From: an uncultured Bacteroidota bacterium
Lineage (GTDB): Bacteria > Bacteroidota > Bacteroidia > Flavobacteriales > Flavobacteriaceae
Direction of reading: 5' to 3'
Length of the DNA: 64,000 nucleotides
NCBI GenBank assembly: GCA_902609035.1
Contig: CACLQG010000004.1
Coordinates: 1-64,000 of the forward strand
Part shown: positions 1 through 9,474 of the stretch, piece after piece
How the letters are laid out: each line of letters opens with the position of its first letter
Numbering within the stretch: the stretch's first letter is position 1
Made by a program: the position numbers and the translations under genes
Notes under the pieces: generated by a model
The model's database searches: none
What the model saw: the letters and a program-made list of their open reading frames with translations, nothing else
What the model was told of the DNA's origin: nothing

Positions 1-2566
1 TTGGACCAAAGTGTGCCAAGGAATTGATCATTTAACCAAACCTTTGCACTTTCCCTGACATCTCCGAGTTCCAACAGCCAAGGACCATTATGTTCCATGG
101 GCCTATTAAATTTTATTTCATATTGGGCAGTTCCCGAAAAGGCAGCCATTTTTTCACCCCATTGGGTCCATGACGATAAGCGATTAATTTTTTTTGAATA
201 CTCATCATCTGGTCCTCCTGAAATCAATTTAAAATCCCACCTACCTGTAATTTTATGTCTACTCTTAAATGGTTTGTAGTATTTCCATTTTGCTGTATTC
301 ACCCTATCGAAGGTTTTGAGAAAGATACTCCCTCCGGAGGACAGGGATAGTTTTACTTTGGTCATATTTCCTTGTTGCTCTGTAATGGCTTTTCCTGTTT
401 TTCCAGTCAGAGGATCCAAAATCAAAACCTCTTTAGCTTGGATACTCAAAGGGATGAATCCCTCGATTTTATTTTGAGTATGATTGACTAGGTAATAGAT
501 TTTTTCACCTAAGTGTTCTCTGCGGATGAATTTCAGCCCCTCTTTCGTCAATTCCTCTTTGATTACCCCTGCTTTATTAAGGGGGATTTCCATTTCTTTA
601 AGAGAATAAATCTTATTGATTTTTTCTTTGACAAAGGCTTTTAATTCTTCTTCTCTTTTTAGGTAATCAAAAAAACCGGGAACAGTTTTAGGCCTTTCCA
701 AAAAGACAACTGATGCACCCATATTTCGCAAAGCAAGGAGTTTTTTCAAGGTTTTTAGTGGCATATTTTGGGTTGCAGGAACTACTATCGAACGGTAGTT
801 CCCTCCGGGCAGTTGGATGATTCCATTTTCGACATTTATTTTTTTCAAAAAACGATCTGAGATATAGTCAATGCTATAACCTTCTTTGAGTAAATGATGG
901 ACAGTTTTGTAAAAGGGAGTGTCCCAGAGCCAAGTATCGAGACGATGAATGGCAAATTGAACCAAAGGATCCCCTTTGTTAAATTTCACCCAACTATCGT
1001 GAACAGGCCAGTATACTAATACGTCATTGTCGGGTTGACCTTGTTGTAATAGTGACTGTGATCGGCTTATATATTCAAATAACGCTGGGGCATCTTCCCA
1101 AATGGGATTGGTTTCATTAAAGTTTACAGAGGCATAAAATTTCCAACCCGGCCATTGGGCATATTCGGGGGAATAGGTTGAACCGTGTAAAAAAACATGA
1201 TTGATGCCGTTGAGAAACAAATCCTCTAGCTCAGGTTTACACTGCGATAGAGCAGTTCTAAAATGCTCTCTCAACCAAGTAAAGGTTTCTGAAGAAACTT
1301 GTTTTTTCCCAGATATATGAGCTGCAGAAGAGGAAAATTTGATCATGGCTAAATCGGCATCTCCGGCTCGAAAATTCCTGTGAGGGTAATCGGCTGATCT
1401 TCCATTTCCTTCTTCCCTTCTAAAGCCCTTGATATTGTATGGCATAGATCCAAAGGTTTCGCATTCGGGTATATCGGCAGAGGCATACAAATCAATAAGG
1501 TTTCCTGGGGAGCCGTGTGCTTGATATTTAGTTTTTACCCCCACATTTTGGGCCCATTCATTCCAAATAGGATTAAATCCCTCCACCAGTAAATCAGACA
1601 ATGTTTCTCTATAATCACTTCTGATTCGGTTACTTATTTCATTGTCTTTTCTATCCAAAAGACGATTCATATAGTGCCTAAGATCATAGCCACGATAACG
1701 TTCAAAAACCTCAAAAAATTTGGGGGTGAAGTCTGCTTTGTACACTTCATAGCTGTCGTTAAAAACAGATCTAATCTTACCATCGGTTTTTTTTAAAGCA
1801 CTCATAAAAAGCTGCAGGTAATTTTTTAACGCCTGAGGAGAAAAGTGATCCAAAACCCATCCTTCACCTCCTGGAGCTGCCCTTTTTACCTTTTGTCTTG
1901 TTTGGGCTTCAAAGACAAAAATCAGATCGAAGTCCTTGTTTTTGGCCTTCCACTCCAATTGGTTATTTATGATTTTATTACTTAAATCTATAAAATTGTT
2001 ATTACTATCAAAAGCAAAAACCCCTTTAAGTTTTGGCAACCCTTTATTTGGATCATACGCCCTGATATCTTCTTGGTTTGGTATTATCAAGGCTCCTGTT
2101 TTGAATGGAGAAATTGTCTTCGAAAAAAGGGTTCCTTTTTTTAGCTGTACTTTCCTTACCAAAAGACGTTTAGCAGCATCAACTGGACTTAAATCCGACC
2201 CCCCCCCCAAGGCCAGCCAGTTCCCAAGGTTAAATCAACTCCCATTTTTAAGCTGTCTGCCATTTTCACTGTATGGACCAACATATCAATCCATTTAGGA
2301 CTTAAAAAATTGATGAATTTTTCCTCTTGTCCCTTTACCCCATAGATGGGTTCGATTTCTACCCCACCAATTCCTGCTTTTTGAAAAGTAATCAACGATC
2401 GGGTAATATGTTTTTTTTCTACCGCATTGCCCATCCACCACCAACGGGTCCAAGTTTTAGATTCTTTTTTCACCTCAGGCCAACTATATCGACTGTGCTG
2501 TGCATTAGCAATACCAAAATTGATTAAAAAACACCACAATATAAGTGCACTAAATATTTTTTTCAT
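1..2566 (-). pseudogene. GH106-like glycoside hydrolase (alpha-L-rhamnosidase type), frameshifted, truncated by window edge
   Basis: An exported enzyme of the GH106 family, which hydrolyses terminal alpha-L-rhamnose from plant or algal polysaccharides. The 5' part has a signal peptide (ending near IANAQ) and the family's N-terminal signature RWWWMGNAV, then GIGGVEIEPIYG. After the residues GTGWPWGGG the frame shifts at a run of ten G (2199-2208) and stops after 125 codons. I translated the rest by hand. With 11 (or 8) G the frame stays open from the run to position 1, with family-like sequence (VFNDSYEV, AHISGKKQVSSETFTW, a beta-sandwich-like C-terminal part), about 855 residues so far. The 3' end lies outside the window. 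It is either a phase-variable gene, a decayed gene or a sequencing error. Confidence in the family is good; substrate specificity is inferred. Confidence 0.8.
2199..2208 (-). repeat. Poly-G tract (10 G on the coding strand) at the GH106 frameshift
   Basis: Ten consecutive C on the plus strand, read as G10 inside the GH106-like gene, in an otherwise AT-rich region. Frame n = 10 ends at TAA about 9 nt past the tract. Frame n = 11 or 8 restores a frame open to the window edge; n = 9 stops shortly after the tract. Such tracts are classical slippage sites. Confidence 0.85.
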
Positions 2567-3041
2567 TTTCCCATTATTGTGGATGTAAATATTTTACAAC
2601 TGTTAATTAAGAATAATCAAATTAATTATTATAATTTATAAATTGAAATCTTAGATCAAAAAAAGAGAATATTTAATATGACAAGAAAGTTAATGATTTG
2701 ATTGATATAATCCAGATAAAGGGGATTTAAATGAACTCAAAAACCAACACAAAACAGCTTTTTAAAATCTTAAATATGAAAATAACTATACAAAATTCGT
2801 ACTGGGAAAAAATGGCTTTAAACAAAATAAATCATCATGGAATAAGAACGCTTATCTGTTATTAAAATGCTCTTATATAGATAATCCAGTCCCAAGAAGT
2901 GTAAATGGTTATCTTAGAAAGAATATTTATTATCAATTTAATTTGTGATAACATGAAAATCTTAATAATATCAATTTTAACGGGAATCTTTCTCTTCGGT
3001 AAGTACAATAGTAAAAAAGTTTAGTAGAAATAGAAGGCATA
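2567..3041. other. AT-rich intergenic region between GH106-like gene and nagA
   Basis: About 475 bases with no confident intact gene. It must hold the divergent promoters of the GH106-like gene and nagA, but I see no clean TTTG / TAnnTTTG pair. It contains a coding-like fragment (2766-2948, listed separately) and a 23-codon frame from ATG 2953 that encodes a hydrophobic, signal-like stretch (MKILIISILTGIFLFGK) and stops at 3022-3024, next to the start of nagA. Confidence 0.5.
2766..2948 (+). pseudogene. Possible gene remnant (60 codons, no start)
   Basis: An open frame of 60 codons after a TAA at 2763-2765, ending at TGA 2946-2948. It has no ATG start but a protein-like composition (for example NKNAYLLLKCSYIDNPVPRS and GYLRKNIYYQFNL). 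It could be the tail of a decayed gene lying before the amino-sugar cassette. I do not recognise the family, and a chance open frame in AT-rich DNA is possible. Confidence 0.2.
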
Positions 3042-4163
3042 TTGTATTCTGATATGGGAATTGTATCCATTAAATCAGACAATGGTAAAATTTCTAAAAT
3101 TAACAGAATTGAAAGCCAAGGAAAGTCGTTGGAATTATTTGTTGCTCCAGGTTTAATAGATGTGCAGATTAACGGTTATATGGGTATTGATTTTTCTGGC
3201 CCAGAATTGACTATTGAGGGAGTTAGAAAGGCTACTAAAGCGTTATGGAAAGTTGGAGTAACCTCTTATTTCCCAACAATTATTACAAGTGATATTGAAC
3301 GAATAAAGGAAAATTTTGCTGTATTAGCAGAAGCCAAAAAAGATCCAGAAATAGGAAAATCTATCGCTGGATTCCATTTAGAAGGCCCATATATATCACC
3401 CTTAAAAGGATTTCGTGGAGCGCATTTAGAGAAGTATATAAAACTTCCAGATTGGAAAGAGTTTAAAGAAATTCAAAAAGCGGCAAATAATGGAATTAAA
3501 TTAATTACACTAGCACCAGAACTAGAAGGCGCTATTTCATTCATTCAAAATTGTGTTTCTGATGGTGTAGTGGTAGCGTTAGGACATCATAATGGATCTT
3601 CAAAAGATATAAAACAAGCCATAGATGCTGGCGCAAAAATTGCAACACATTTAGGGAATGGATGTGCAAATGAAATTAATAGACATCACAATCCAATATG
3701 GCCACAACTGTCTGATGATAGAATCACTCCAACTATTATTGTCGATGGATTTCATTTAACTAAAGAGGAAGTAAGAAGTTTTTATAAAGTAAAAGGAGTC
3801 GATAAAACCATTTTAGTCTCAGATGCGCTTGATTTAGCTGGATTACCAGTTGGAGAGTATATAAGAGGAGAGCGTACTTTATTGTTAACTGAAAATGTAG
3901 TGAAGCTGCCAAAAGAAAATGTACTAGCTGGAGCGGCTTCTCCAATCAGTAAATGTGTAGGGGTGATCATGAATTATACACAATGTGGACTTCAAGCAGC
4001 GATTCAAATGGCAAGTACTAATTCAGCAGAATTACTATACTTAAACGAGATTGGAAAGATTGAACCTGGAAAAAGAGCAGATATTATTCAGTTTGCCATG
4101 GTTGATGGAGAAATGGTTATTCACAAAACCTTTGTGGCGGGAGAATTGGTTTATTCGAAATAA
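3042..4163 (+). CDS. nagA: N-acetylglucosamine-6-phosphate deacetylase
   Basis: A cytoplasmic amidohydrolase that removes acetate from GlcNAc-6-P to give glucosamine-6-P. It is 373 aa, close to the family's usual 380. Visible residues: metal-ligand Glu114 in FHLEGPY, His182 in LGHHNGSS, His203 in ATHLGNGC, substrate-site His238 in VDGFHL and catalytic Asp261 in LVSDALDLAG. The barrel entry PGLIDVQINGYMGIDF is also typical. It heads a cassette with an NRAMP-like transporter and nagB, which performs the next reaction. The start is uncertain. The TTG used here is the first recognised start, but the frame stays coding-like upstream (KSLVEIEGI) to a TAA at 3012-3014, so the true N-terminus may be longer or disturbed at the A6 run 3013-3018. 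Function is confident from motifs plus context. Confidence 0.9.
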   Translation: MYSDMGIVSIKSDNGKISKINRIESQGKSLELFVAPGLIDVQINGYMGIDFSGPELTIEGVRKATKALWKVGVTSYFPTIITSDIERIKENFAVLAEAKKDPEIGKSIAGFHLEGPYISPLKGFRGAHLEKYIKLPDWKEFKEIQKAANNGIKLITLAPELEGAISFIQNCVSDGVVVALGHHNGSSKDIKQAIDAGAKIATHLGNGCANEINRHHNPIWPQLSDDRITPTIIVDGFHLTKEEVRSFYKVKGVDKTILVSDALDLAGLPVGEYIRGERTLLLTENVVKLPKENVLAGAASPISKCVGVIMNYTQCGLQAAIQMASTNSAELLYLNEIGKIEPGKRADIIQFAMVDGEMVIHKTFVAGELVYSK

Positions 4164-4413
4164 TTGTAGTTTAGAATTCATTTAGATCCTTTAAGAGAAG
4201 CTGAAAGTTAAATAGCGTGTCTTTCCAGAATGGTTTAATTACCCATGTATGTTTATTTTGAATGATTTATTTGAATTTATTTTGAGGATTTGGGGGTATT
4301 ACGAATTAGAAATGACTAAAAGTTTATAATATTTTTAATAATCTCTAAAGGTTAAAAGATTATGGTATTGTGAGCGTTTTGAATAGTTAGACATAAAAAT
4401 GGTATAAGATAAA

Positions 4414-5655
4414 ATGGCGAAAAGATACATTACTAAAAAAGTACTAATTGGCTTAAATGCCGTAGGTCCCGGATTATTTTTGATAGGATATAATATTGGG
4501 ACTGGAAGTATTACAACCATGGCAAAAACAGGTGCAAAACATGGTATGTCACTTTTTTGGGCGTTACTTCTATCTTGTATTTTAACTTATATATTAATGG
4601 TTTCTTATGGAAAAGTAACTCTTGTTTCAGGCCAAACGGCCTTGTACAATTTCAAAAAACAATTTAAATACGGTTGGCTATTATCTATATATATTATAAT
4701 TGCGCTCATAATAGGTGAGTTGCTTGCCTTAACCGGAATTATGGGAATTGTTTCTGATTTAATTCAGGAAGGTATTCGATTAGCCTCTGATGATTTGATA
4801 ATTGATACTGGTTGGATCATTTTATTTTTTGTTGTAGGATTATACTTTCTAGTAATGTATGGTAATTATAAAGTTTTTGAAAAGTTCCTGACTGCTTTGG
4901 TAGTGCTAATGGGGCTTTCGTTTCTAATCGTGTTTTTTATGCTAAAGCCTAGTTTAGTATCCTTAACAGAAGGAATTATTCCAGGAATACCAGATTCGCC
5001 AGGTGCAATGGGATTGATTGCTGCTATTACAGGAACAACTTGCTCTGCAGCTGTCTTTATTATGCGAAGTACCGTTGTCGCAGAAAAGGGTTGGACAATA
5101 AAAGATTTGAAGAAGGAGAAAAAAGATGCTTTTGTTTCAGCTTCAATGATGTTATTCTTAAGTGGAATTATTATGGCAGTAGCGGCAGGAACCTTAAACG
5201 TAATGGGGTTAAATTTAGAGAATACAGTTGACCTAATTCGTTTATTTGAGCCTATTGGAGGTAAAGTGGCAGCATATGTTTTAATCATTGGAATCGTCGG
5301 TGCTGGGTTGTCATCAATATTTCCAATATTACTTATAGCACCTTGGTTGATTTCAGATTATAGAGGAATACCAAGAAATATTAGATCAAAAGAATCGAGA
5401 ATACTAATTATTGTAGCGTTACTTTTTGCATTTGGATCAGTTTTTCTAGAAGAACGTCCGCCTGCATTAATGATATTTTCTCAAGCCTTTCAAGCATGTA
5501 TTTTACCGGCAGTTGCCATCCCAATATTTGTATTAATAAATAAAAAGGAATTAATGAACGATTATACGTCAAAAAGTAAAATAAATATTGGATTGATAGC
5601 CGTTATTTTATTTTCGTTGATTACAAGTTATTTTGCTATAAGTGAATTTTTATAA
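4414..5655 (+). CDS. NRAMP-fold inner-membrane transporter with degenerate metal site; candidate amino-sugar transporter
   Basis: A 413-aa polytopic membrane protein (about 11 hydrophobic segments) that aligns with NRAMP/MntH proton-coupled metal transporters. Matching landmarks include GPGLFLIGY at TM1 and GTTCSAAVFIMRSTVV at TM6. The residues that bind metal in MntH are gone. TM1 IDPGN is replaced by NIGTG (residues 27-31), and the TM6 Met-Pro-His triplet by Ser-Ala-Ala (211-213); the following His is Arg218. This argues against a classical Mn/Fe carrier. It sits between nagA (250 bases upstream) and nagB (13 bases downstream), and no other inner-membrane sugar carrier is seen in the cassette. 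I infer transport of an amino sugar, its phosphate or a related product. Supplying a metal cofactor for NagA is the conventional alternative. Confidence 0.75.
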   Translation: MAKRYITKKVLIGLNAVGPGLFLIGYNIGTGSITTMAKTGAKHGMSLFWALLLSCILTYILMVSYGKVTLVSGQTALYNFKKQFKYGWLLSIYIIIALIIGELLALTGIMGIVSDLIQEGIRLASDDLIIDTGWIILFFVVGLYFLVMYGNYKVFEKFLTALVVLMGLSFLIVFFMLKPSLVSLTEGIIPGIPDSPGAMGLIAAITGTTCSAAVFIMRSTVVAEKGWTIKDLKKEKKDAFVSASMMLFLSGIIMAVAAGTLNVMGLNLENTVDLIRLFEPIGGKVAAYVLIIGIVGAGLSSIFPILLIAPWLISDYRGIPRNIRSKESRILIIVALLFAFGSVFLEERPPALMIFSQAFQACILPAVAIPIFVLINKKELMNDYTSKSKINIGLIAVILFSLITSYFAISEFL

Positions 5656-5668
5656 AACAAATTGAATT

Positions 5669-6442
5669 ATGAGTCAGAAATTTAAAATAGAGCAATTAGA
5701 TGTAGAAATATTTGATGATGAAGAAGATATGGGATTTGCTGCAGCCAATTTTGTGGAACAAAAAATCAATTTGGCAATTGCGGATAAAGGAGTTGCAAAT
5801 ATTATTTTGGCAACAGGAACCTCACAATTTTCTTTTTTAAATGCCTTGAAGAAAAATGATATTGATTGGAATAATGTAATTGTATTTCATTTAGATGAGT
5901 ACAATGGAATTTCAGATACACACCCTGCAAGTTTTAGAAAATATTTAAAAGAGCGAATTTTAGATGAAGTTAATCCTAAGAAGGTTTTTTTACTAAATGG
6001 AGATGCAGTTGACATTGAAAAGGTTATCAAAGAATACACTAAAGAATTAGAAAACCATCCTATAGATGTTTCATGTATTGGAATTGGCGAAAACGGACAT
6101 ATCGCTTTTAATGATCCCCCAGTTGCAGCTTTTAATGATTCTAAAAAGGTTAAAATAGTTGATTTAGATGAAGATTGCCGTAACCAACAATTGGGAGAAG
6201 GCTGGTTTCCAACTCTAGAGGATGTGCCTAGGCAAGCTTTAACACTAACAATCCCAACAATTTTAAGTTCAAAATCAATAAGTTGCGTAGTACCAGATAA
6301 ACGGAAATCGGAAGCGGTTAAAAATGCATTACAAGCAGAAATTAGTACTGCCTGCCCAGCAACTATTTTGAGAACACATTCAGATACAAAGCTTTTTCTA
6401 GATAAATGGGCAGCTGATAAACTTCATTATGCGAGGTCTTAA
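5669..6442 (+). CDS. nagB: Glucosamine-6-phosphate deaminase/isomerase
   Basis: Converts glucosamine-6-P to fructose-6-P and ammonia, feeding amino sugars into glycolysis. The 257-aa length fits the family (240-270). Motifs: the phosphate-binding loop ATGTSQ (48-53), catalytic Asp76 in HLDEYNG, and GIGENGHIAFNDP with ring-opening His144. The position equivalent to E. coli Asp141 is Asn142, as in several Gram-positive NagB proteins, and Glu148 is replaced by Asp149. It lies 13 bases after the NRAMP-like gene, so the two are almost certainly co-transcribed. Third codon positions look A/T-rich compared with the neighbouring mutS region, which may indicate that the cassette was acquired as a unit; I judged this by eye only. 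Confidence 0.92.
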   Translation: MSQKFKIEQLDVEIFDDEEDMGFAAANFVEQKINLAIADKGVANIILATGTSQFSFLNALKKNDIDWNNVIVFHLDEYNGISDTHPASFRKYLKERILDEVNPKKVFLLNGDAVDIEKVIKEYTKELENHPIDVSCIGIGENGHIAFNDPPVAAFNDSKKVKIVDLDEDCRNQQLGEGWFPTLEDVPRQALTLTIPTILSSKSISCVVPDKRKSEAVKNALQAEISTACPATILRTHSDTKLFLDKWAADKLHYARS

Positions 6443-6527
6443 TTATTCTCCTTTTTTAAAACTACGTTTAATTAAAAGGTTTTTAGCTGTATTTTACAAT
6501 ATCAAGGTGTTGGAACTGTTTTAAATA

Positions 6528-6556
6528 TAAAAGAGAGACGATCTTTCAAACATCTC
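6528..6556 (-). terminator. Putative Rho-independent terminator after the tRNA-Leu/tRNA-Gly pair
   Basis: On the minus strand, GAGATG pairs with CGTCTC (6 bp with one G-U pair) around a 10-nt loop and is followed by TCTTTTATATT. It starts 8 bases past the tRNA-Leu 3' end. The stem is short, so confidence is moderate. Confidence 0.4.
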
Positions 6557-6563
6557 CCTTCAG

Positions 6564-6648
6564 TACTCGAGGCGGGACTTGAACCCGCACGGCCACAATG
6601 GCCATTGGATTTTAAGTCCAACGTGTCTACCAATTCCACCACTCGAGC
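6564..6648 (-). tRNA. tRNA-Leu (anticodon TAA)
   Basis: An 85-nt class II tRNA. Acceptor GCTCGAG pairs with CTCGAGT (a G-U at 1-72), discriminator A. It has a D-arm, the anticodon stem GTTGGACTTAAAATCCAA with TAA, a long variable arm (GGCCATTGTGGCC) and T-loop GTTCAAGTC. CCA is not encoded. It lies 18 bases downstream of tRNA-Gly, probably on the same transcript. Confidence 0.95.
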
Positions 6649-6666
6649 AGGACTTAATCAAAAAAG

Positions 6667-6738
6667 AGCGAAAGACGGGATTTGAACCCGCGACCCTCAC
6701 CTTGGCAAGGTGATGCTCTACCCCTGAGCTACTTTCGC
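6667..6738 (-). tRNA. tRNA-Gly (anticodon GCC)
   Basis: A 72-nt tRNA with acceptor GCGAAAG / CTTTCGC, D-arm GCTCAGGGGTAGAGC, anticodon stem-loop CACCTTGCCAAGGTG (GCC) and T-loop GTTCAAATC. CCA is not encoded. It is transcribed before tRNA-Leu(TAA) in a two-gene unit. Confidence 0.95.
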
Positions 6739-6876
6739 TTATGGTCTGTAAAAATAGTAAAATCAACTATTTCTATTCAAAATTTGGCTAAACTTTCTAT
6801 AACTAATTCTAAAAAATTTTATCATAACAGAAAAAGAAATTGGGAGACGGATTAAAAAATATGAGGGATACAACTC

Positions 6877-9474
6877 CTATTTTTTTAGCTGCTGTTTGAT
6901 CTCATTAAGTTTCATAAGTGCTTCAATTGGTGAAAGGGTATCGATGTCCAAATCATTGATTTCTTCCCTTAAATTTTCCAAGAGTGGGTCATCCAAATTG
7001 AAAAAACTCAACTGCATTTCATCCTTACCTACTTTTAGACTTTCGGCGTTGGTTTCTAAGGTATTTGACTTTTCCAATCCTTTGAGTTTTTGACTGGCCC
7101 GACGAATTACAAATTCGGGTATACCCGCCATTTTGGCAACATGGATTCCAAAACTATGAGCACTACCTCCAGGTACCAATTTCCGTAAAAACAAGACCTT
7201 GTCTTCCAACTCCTTTACCGAAACATTAAAATTCTTGATTCTCGCGAAATCGTGGGTCATTTCATTCAACTCGTGGTAATGGGTAGCGAAAAGCACCTTG
7301 GCTTTGGCAGGGTGTTCGTGTAGGAATTCGGCAATCGCCCATGCGATGGAAATACCATCATAGGTGCTGGTACCTCGCCCTATCTCATCTAATAATACCA
7401 AACTGTTTTCGGTAATATTATTTAATATTGAGGCGGTTTCATTCATCTCCACCATAAAGGTAGATTCTCCCATGGAGATATTGTCACTCGCCCCCACTCG
7501 GGTAAAGATTTTGTCCATTAACCCTGTTTTCATGTAGGCTGCAGGAATAAAACTTCCCATCTGCGCCATCAGAACCAAAAGGGCTGTTTGTCTGAGAATA
7601 GCGGATTTTCCAGACATATTGGGACCTGTAATCATAATTATTTGTTGGGCAACAGGGTCAAGCAATAGATCGTTTGCAATAAAAGGCGTTCCGGGAGGCA
7701 ATTGATGTTCAATCACAGGATGCCTGCCTTTTTTGACCTCCAATACGGTACCTTCAGAAAACTCTGGACGGGTGTAGTTGTACTTGATCGCCAAGGCAGC
7801 AAAGCACCACAAAACATCTAATTGGGCGATCTGACGGGCATTGACTTTCAGTAATTCAATATGAGATTGCATTTTGGTGAGCAATTCCATATACAAACTA
7901 CTTTCGATGACCTTTATCTTTTCCTCTGCACCCAATATTTTGGTTTCGTACTCCTTTAACTCCTCAGTGATGTAACGCTCTGCATTAACCAAGGTTTGCT
8001 TTCGGATCCAATCCTCTGGGACCTTGTCCTTATGGGTGTTTCTAACTTCTATATAGTAGCCAAAAACGTTGTTAAAGGCAATTTTTAAAGACGGAATATT
8101 GGTGAGTTCACTTTCCCTTTCAAGCATCTTATCGAGGTGATTTTTACCCGAACTAAGTAAGTCTCGAAGTTCATCCAGTTCGATGTTCACCCCTTCGGCA
8201 ATGACCTCTCCTTTGCTAAGCAATACAGGTGCCTCCGGTTGGAGAGTTGATTGGATGAAACTGCTGATTTCCTTGGCATCCAAAAAATCTTTGACCCTTT
8301 GTTTGAGCACCTTATCTGAGTGATGGGCTAAATAAGACTTCAGCTGTTCGATTTCTTGCAGTGATTTACCCAGTTGCACCAGTGCCCGCGGACTGATTTT
8401 CTGAGTGGCAATCTTAGCCACAATCCTTTCTATATCAACCATTTGATTCAGGTAATGGGCAATTTGATCGTAAGCATCGGTATCGTTTACTAAAGCTGAG
8501 ACCGTGTCCAAACGTTTTTCGATTACTTTCAAGTTCCTTTCTGGAAAGGCCAAACTGTGTTTGAGCATCCTCCCTCCCATCGCCGTGAGGGTCTGATCCA
8601 AAACATCTATCAATGCAACACCATTGGGGCTGGTGGACTGAAACAACTCCAAATTCCGCACGGTAAACCGATCCATCCAAATGTATTCTTCCTCAAATAT
8701 TCTTTTGACTCCTGTGACGTGGGGAATTTTATTGTGGTGGGCTTCCTTCAGGTAGTGTAATATCGCACCTGCTGCGATTACGCCTGTTTCTATATTTTCT
8801 ATCCCAAACCCCTTTAGACCAAGTGTCTTAAAATGGGCGGTCAATTGATCTACTGCATACTGAGATTCAAAAATCCAATCCTCTAGATAAAAGACATTGA
8901 ACTCCCCACCCATATAATTGGCAAAAGCTTTTTTCATGGGTTTAGCAACTAATACCTCATTTGGCGCAAAATTTTGTAACAACTGCTCAATCTGAACTAC
9001 ATTGCCCTCAGATACCCAAAAATCTCCTGTGGATATGTCCAAAAAGGAAACTCCTGTATTCGATTTGCCAAAGTGAAGAGCGGCCAAGAAATTGTTTTTT
9101 TTCTGTTCTAGCACCTCATCGTTGAGGGACACCCCTGGCGTGACCAGTTCAGTCACCCCTCTTTTCACTATTTTTTTGGTCATTTTCGGGTCTTCCAGCT
9201 GATCGCAAATCGCCACTCGACATCCGGCCCTTATCAGTTTGGGTAAATAAGTATTCAAAGAATGGTGTGGAAATCCAGCTAACTCAGTTTCGCTGTTACT
9301 ACCCGCTCCTCTTTTGGTGAGTATAATCCCCAATATCTTCGCGGCGCGAACCGCATCGGTTCCAAAGGTCTCATAGAAATCTCCCACCCGAAATAACAAC
9401 AAAGCATCGGGATACTTTCCCTTAATTTGGTTATACTGCTTCATTAAAGGGGTTAACTTGCTCGACTTGGCCAC
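6877..9474 (-). CDS. mutS: DNA mismatch repair protein MutS
   Basis: Recognises base mismatches and small loops and starts methyl-independent repair with MutL. 865 aa from the chosen start, matching MutS1. The mismatch-binding FYE motif is in RVGDFYETFG near the N-terminus. The C-terminal ATPase has Walker A GPNMSGKS, Walker B LVLLDEIGRGTSTYDG and ATHYHEL. I chose the GTG at 9474 (VAKSSKLTPLMKQY), because flavobacterial MutS proteins begin just before TPLMKQY; the 26 codons from 9552 would add a non-homologous hydrophobic stretch. It is divergent from the RNA methyltransferase gene. An intact mutS is relevant to the homopolymer frameshifts elsewhere in this window, since these are not explained by loss of this gene. 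Confidence 0.95.
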   Translation of the reverse strand: MAKSSKLTPLMKQYNQIKGKYPDALLLFRVGDFYETFGTDAVRAAKILGIILTKRGAGSNSETELAGFPHHSLNTYLPKLIRAGCRVAICDQLEDPKMTKKIVKRGVTELVTPGVSLNDEVLEQKKNNFLAALHFGKSNTGVSFLDISTGDFWVSEGNVVQIEQLLQNFAPNEVLVAKPMKKAFANYMGGEFNVFYLEDWIFESQYAVDQLTAHFKTLGLKGFGIENIETGVIAAGAILHYLKEAHHNKIPHVTGVKRIFEEEYIWMDRFTVRNLELFQSTSPNGVALIDVLDQTLTAMGGRMLKHSLAFPERNLKVIEKRLDTVSALVNDTDAYDQIAHYLNQMVDIERIVAKIATQKISPRALVQLGKSLQEIEQLKSYLAHHSDKVLKQRVKDFLDAKEISSFIQSTLQPEAPVLLSKGEVIAEGVNIELDELRDLLSSGKNHLDKMLERESELTNIPSLKIAFNNVFGYYIEVRNTHKDKVPEDWIRKQTLVNAERYITEELKEYETKILGAEEKIKVIESSLYMELLTKMQSHIELLKVNARQIAQLDVLWCFAALAIKYNYTRPEFSEGTVLEVKKGRHPVIEHQLPPGTPFIANDLLLDPVAQQIIMITGPNMSGKSAILRQTALLVLMAQMGSFIPAAYMKTGLMDKIFTRVGASDNISMGESTFMVEMNETASILNNITENSLVLLDEIGRGTSTYDGISIAWAIAEFLHEHPAKAKVLFATHYHELNEMTHDFARIKNFNVSVKELEDKVLFLRKLVPGGSAHSFGIHVAKMAGIPEFVIRRASQKLKGLEKSNTLETNAESLKVGKDEMQLSFFNLDDPLLENLREEINDLDIDTLSPIEALMKLNEIKQQLKK

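Noticed and set aside
97..2527. Plus-strand open frames (97-279, 1936-2298, 2327-2527) opposite the GH106-like gene
   Set aside because: They are shadows of the minus-strand coding sequence, with no start context and no protein-like composition.
4866..5288. 140-codon minus-strand frame inside the transporter gene
   Set aside because: An antisense shadow rich in Thr/Ile/Lys, produced by the codon pattern of the real gene.
6142..6148. Unusual catalytic residues in NagB (Asn142, Asp149)
   Set aside because: Asn at this place also occurs in Gram-positive NagB, so I do not take it as loss of activity.
6560..6766. Minus-strand open frame across the tRNA pair
   Set aside because: It covers both tRNA genes, whose cloverleafs are complete; it is not coding.
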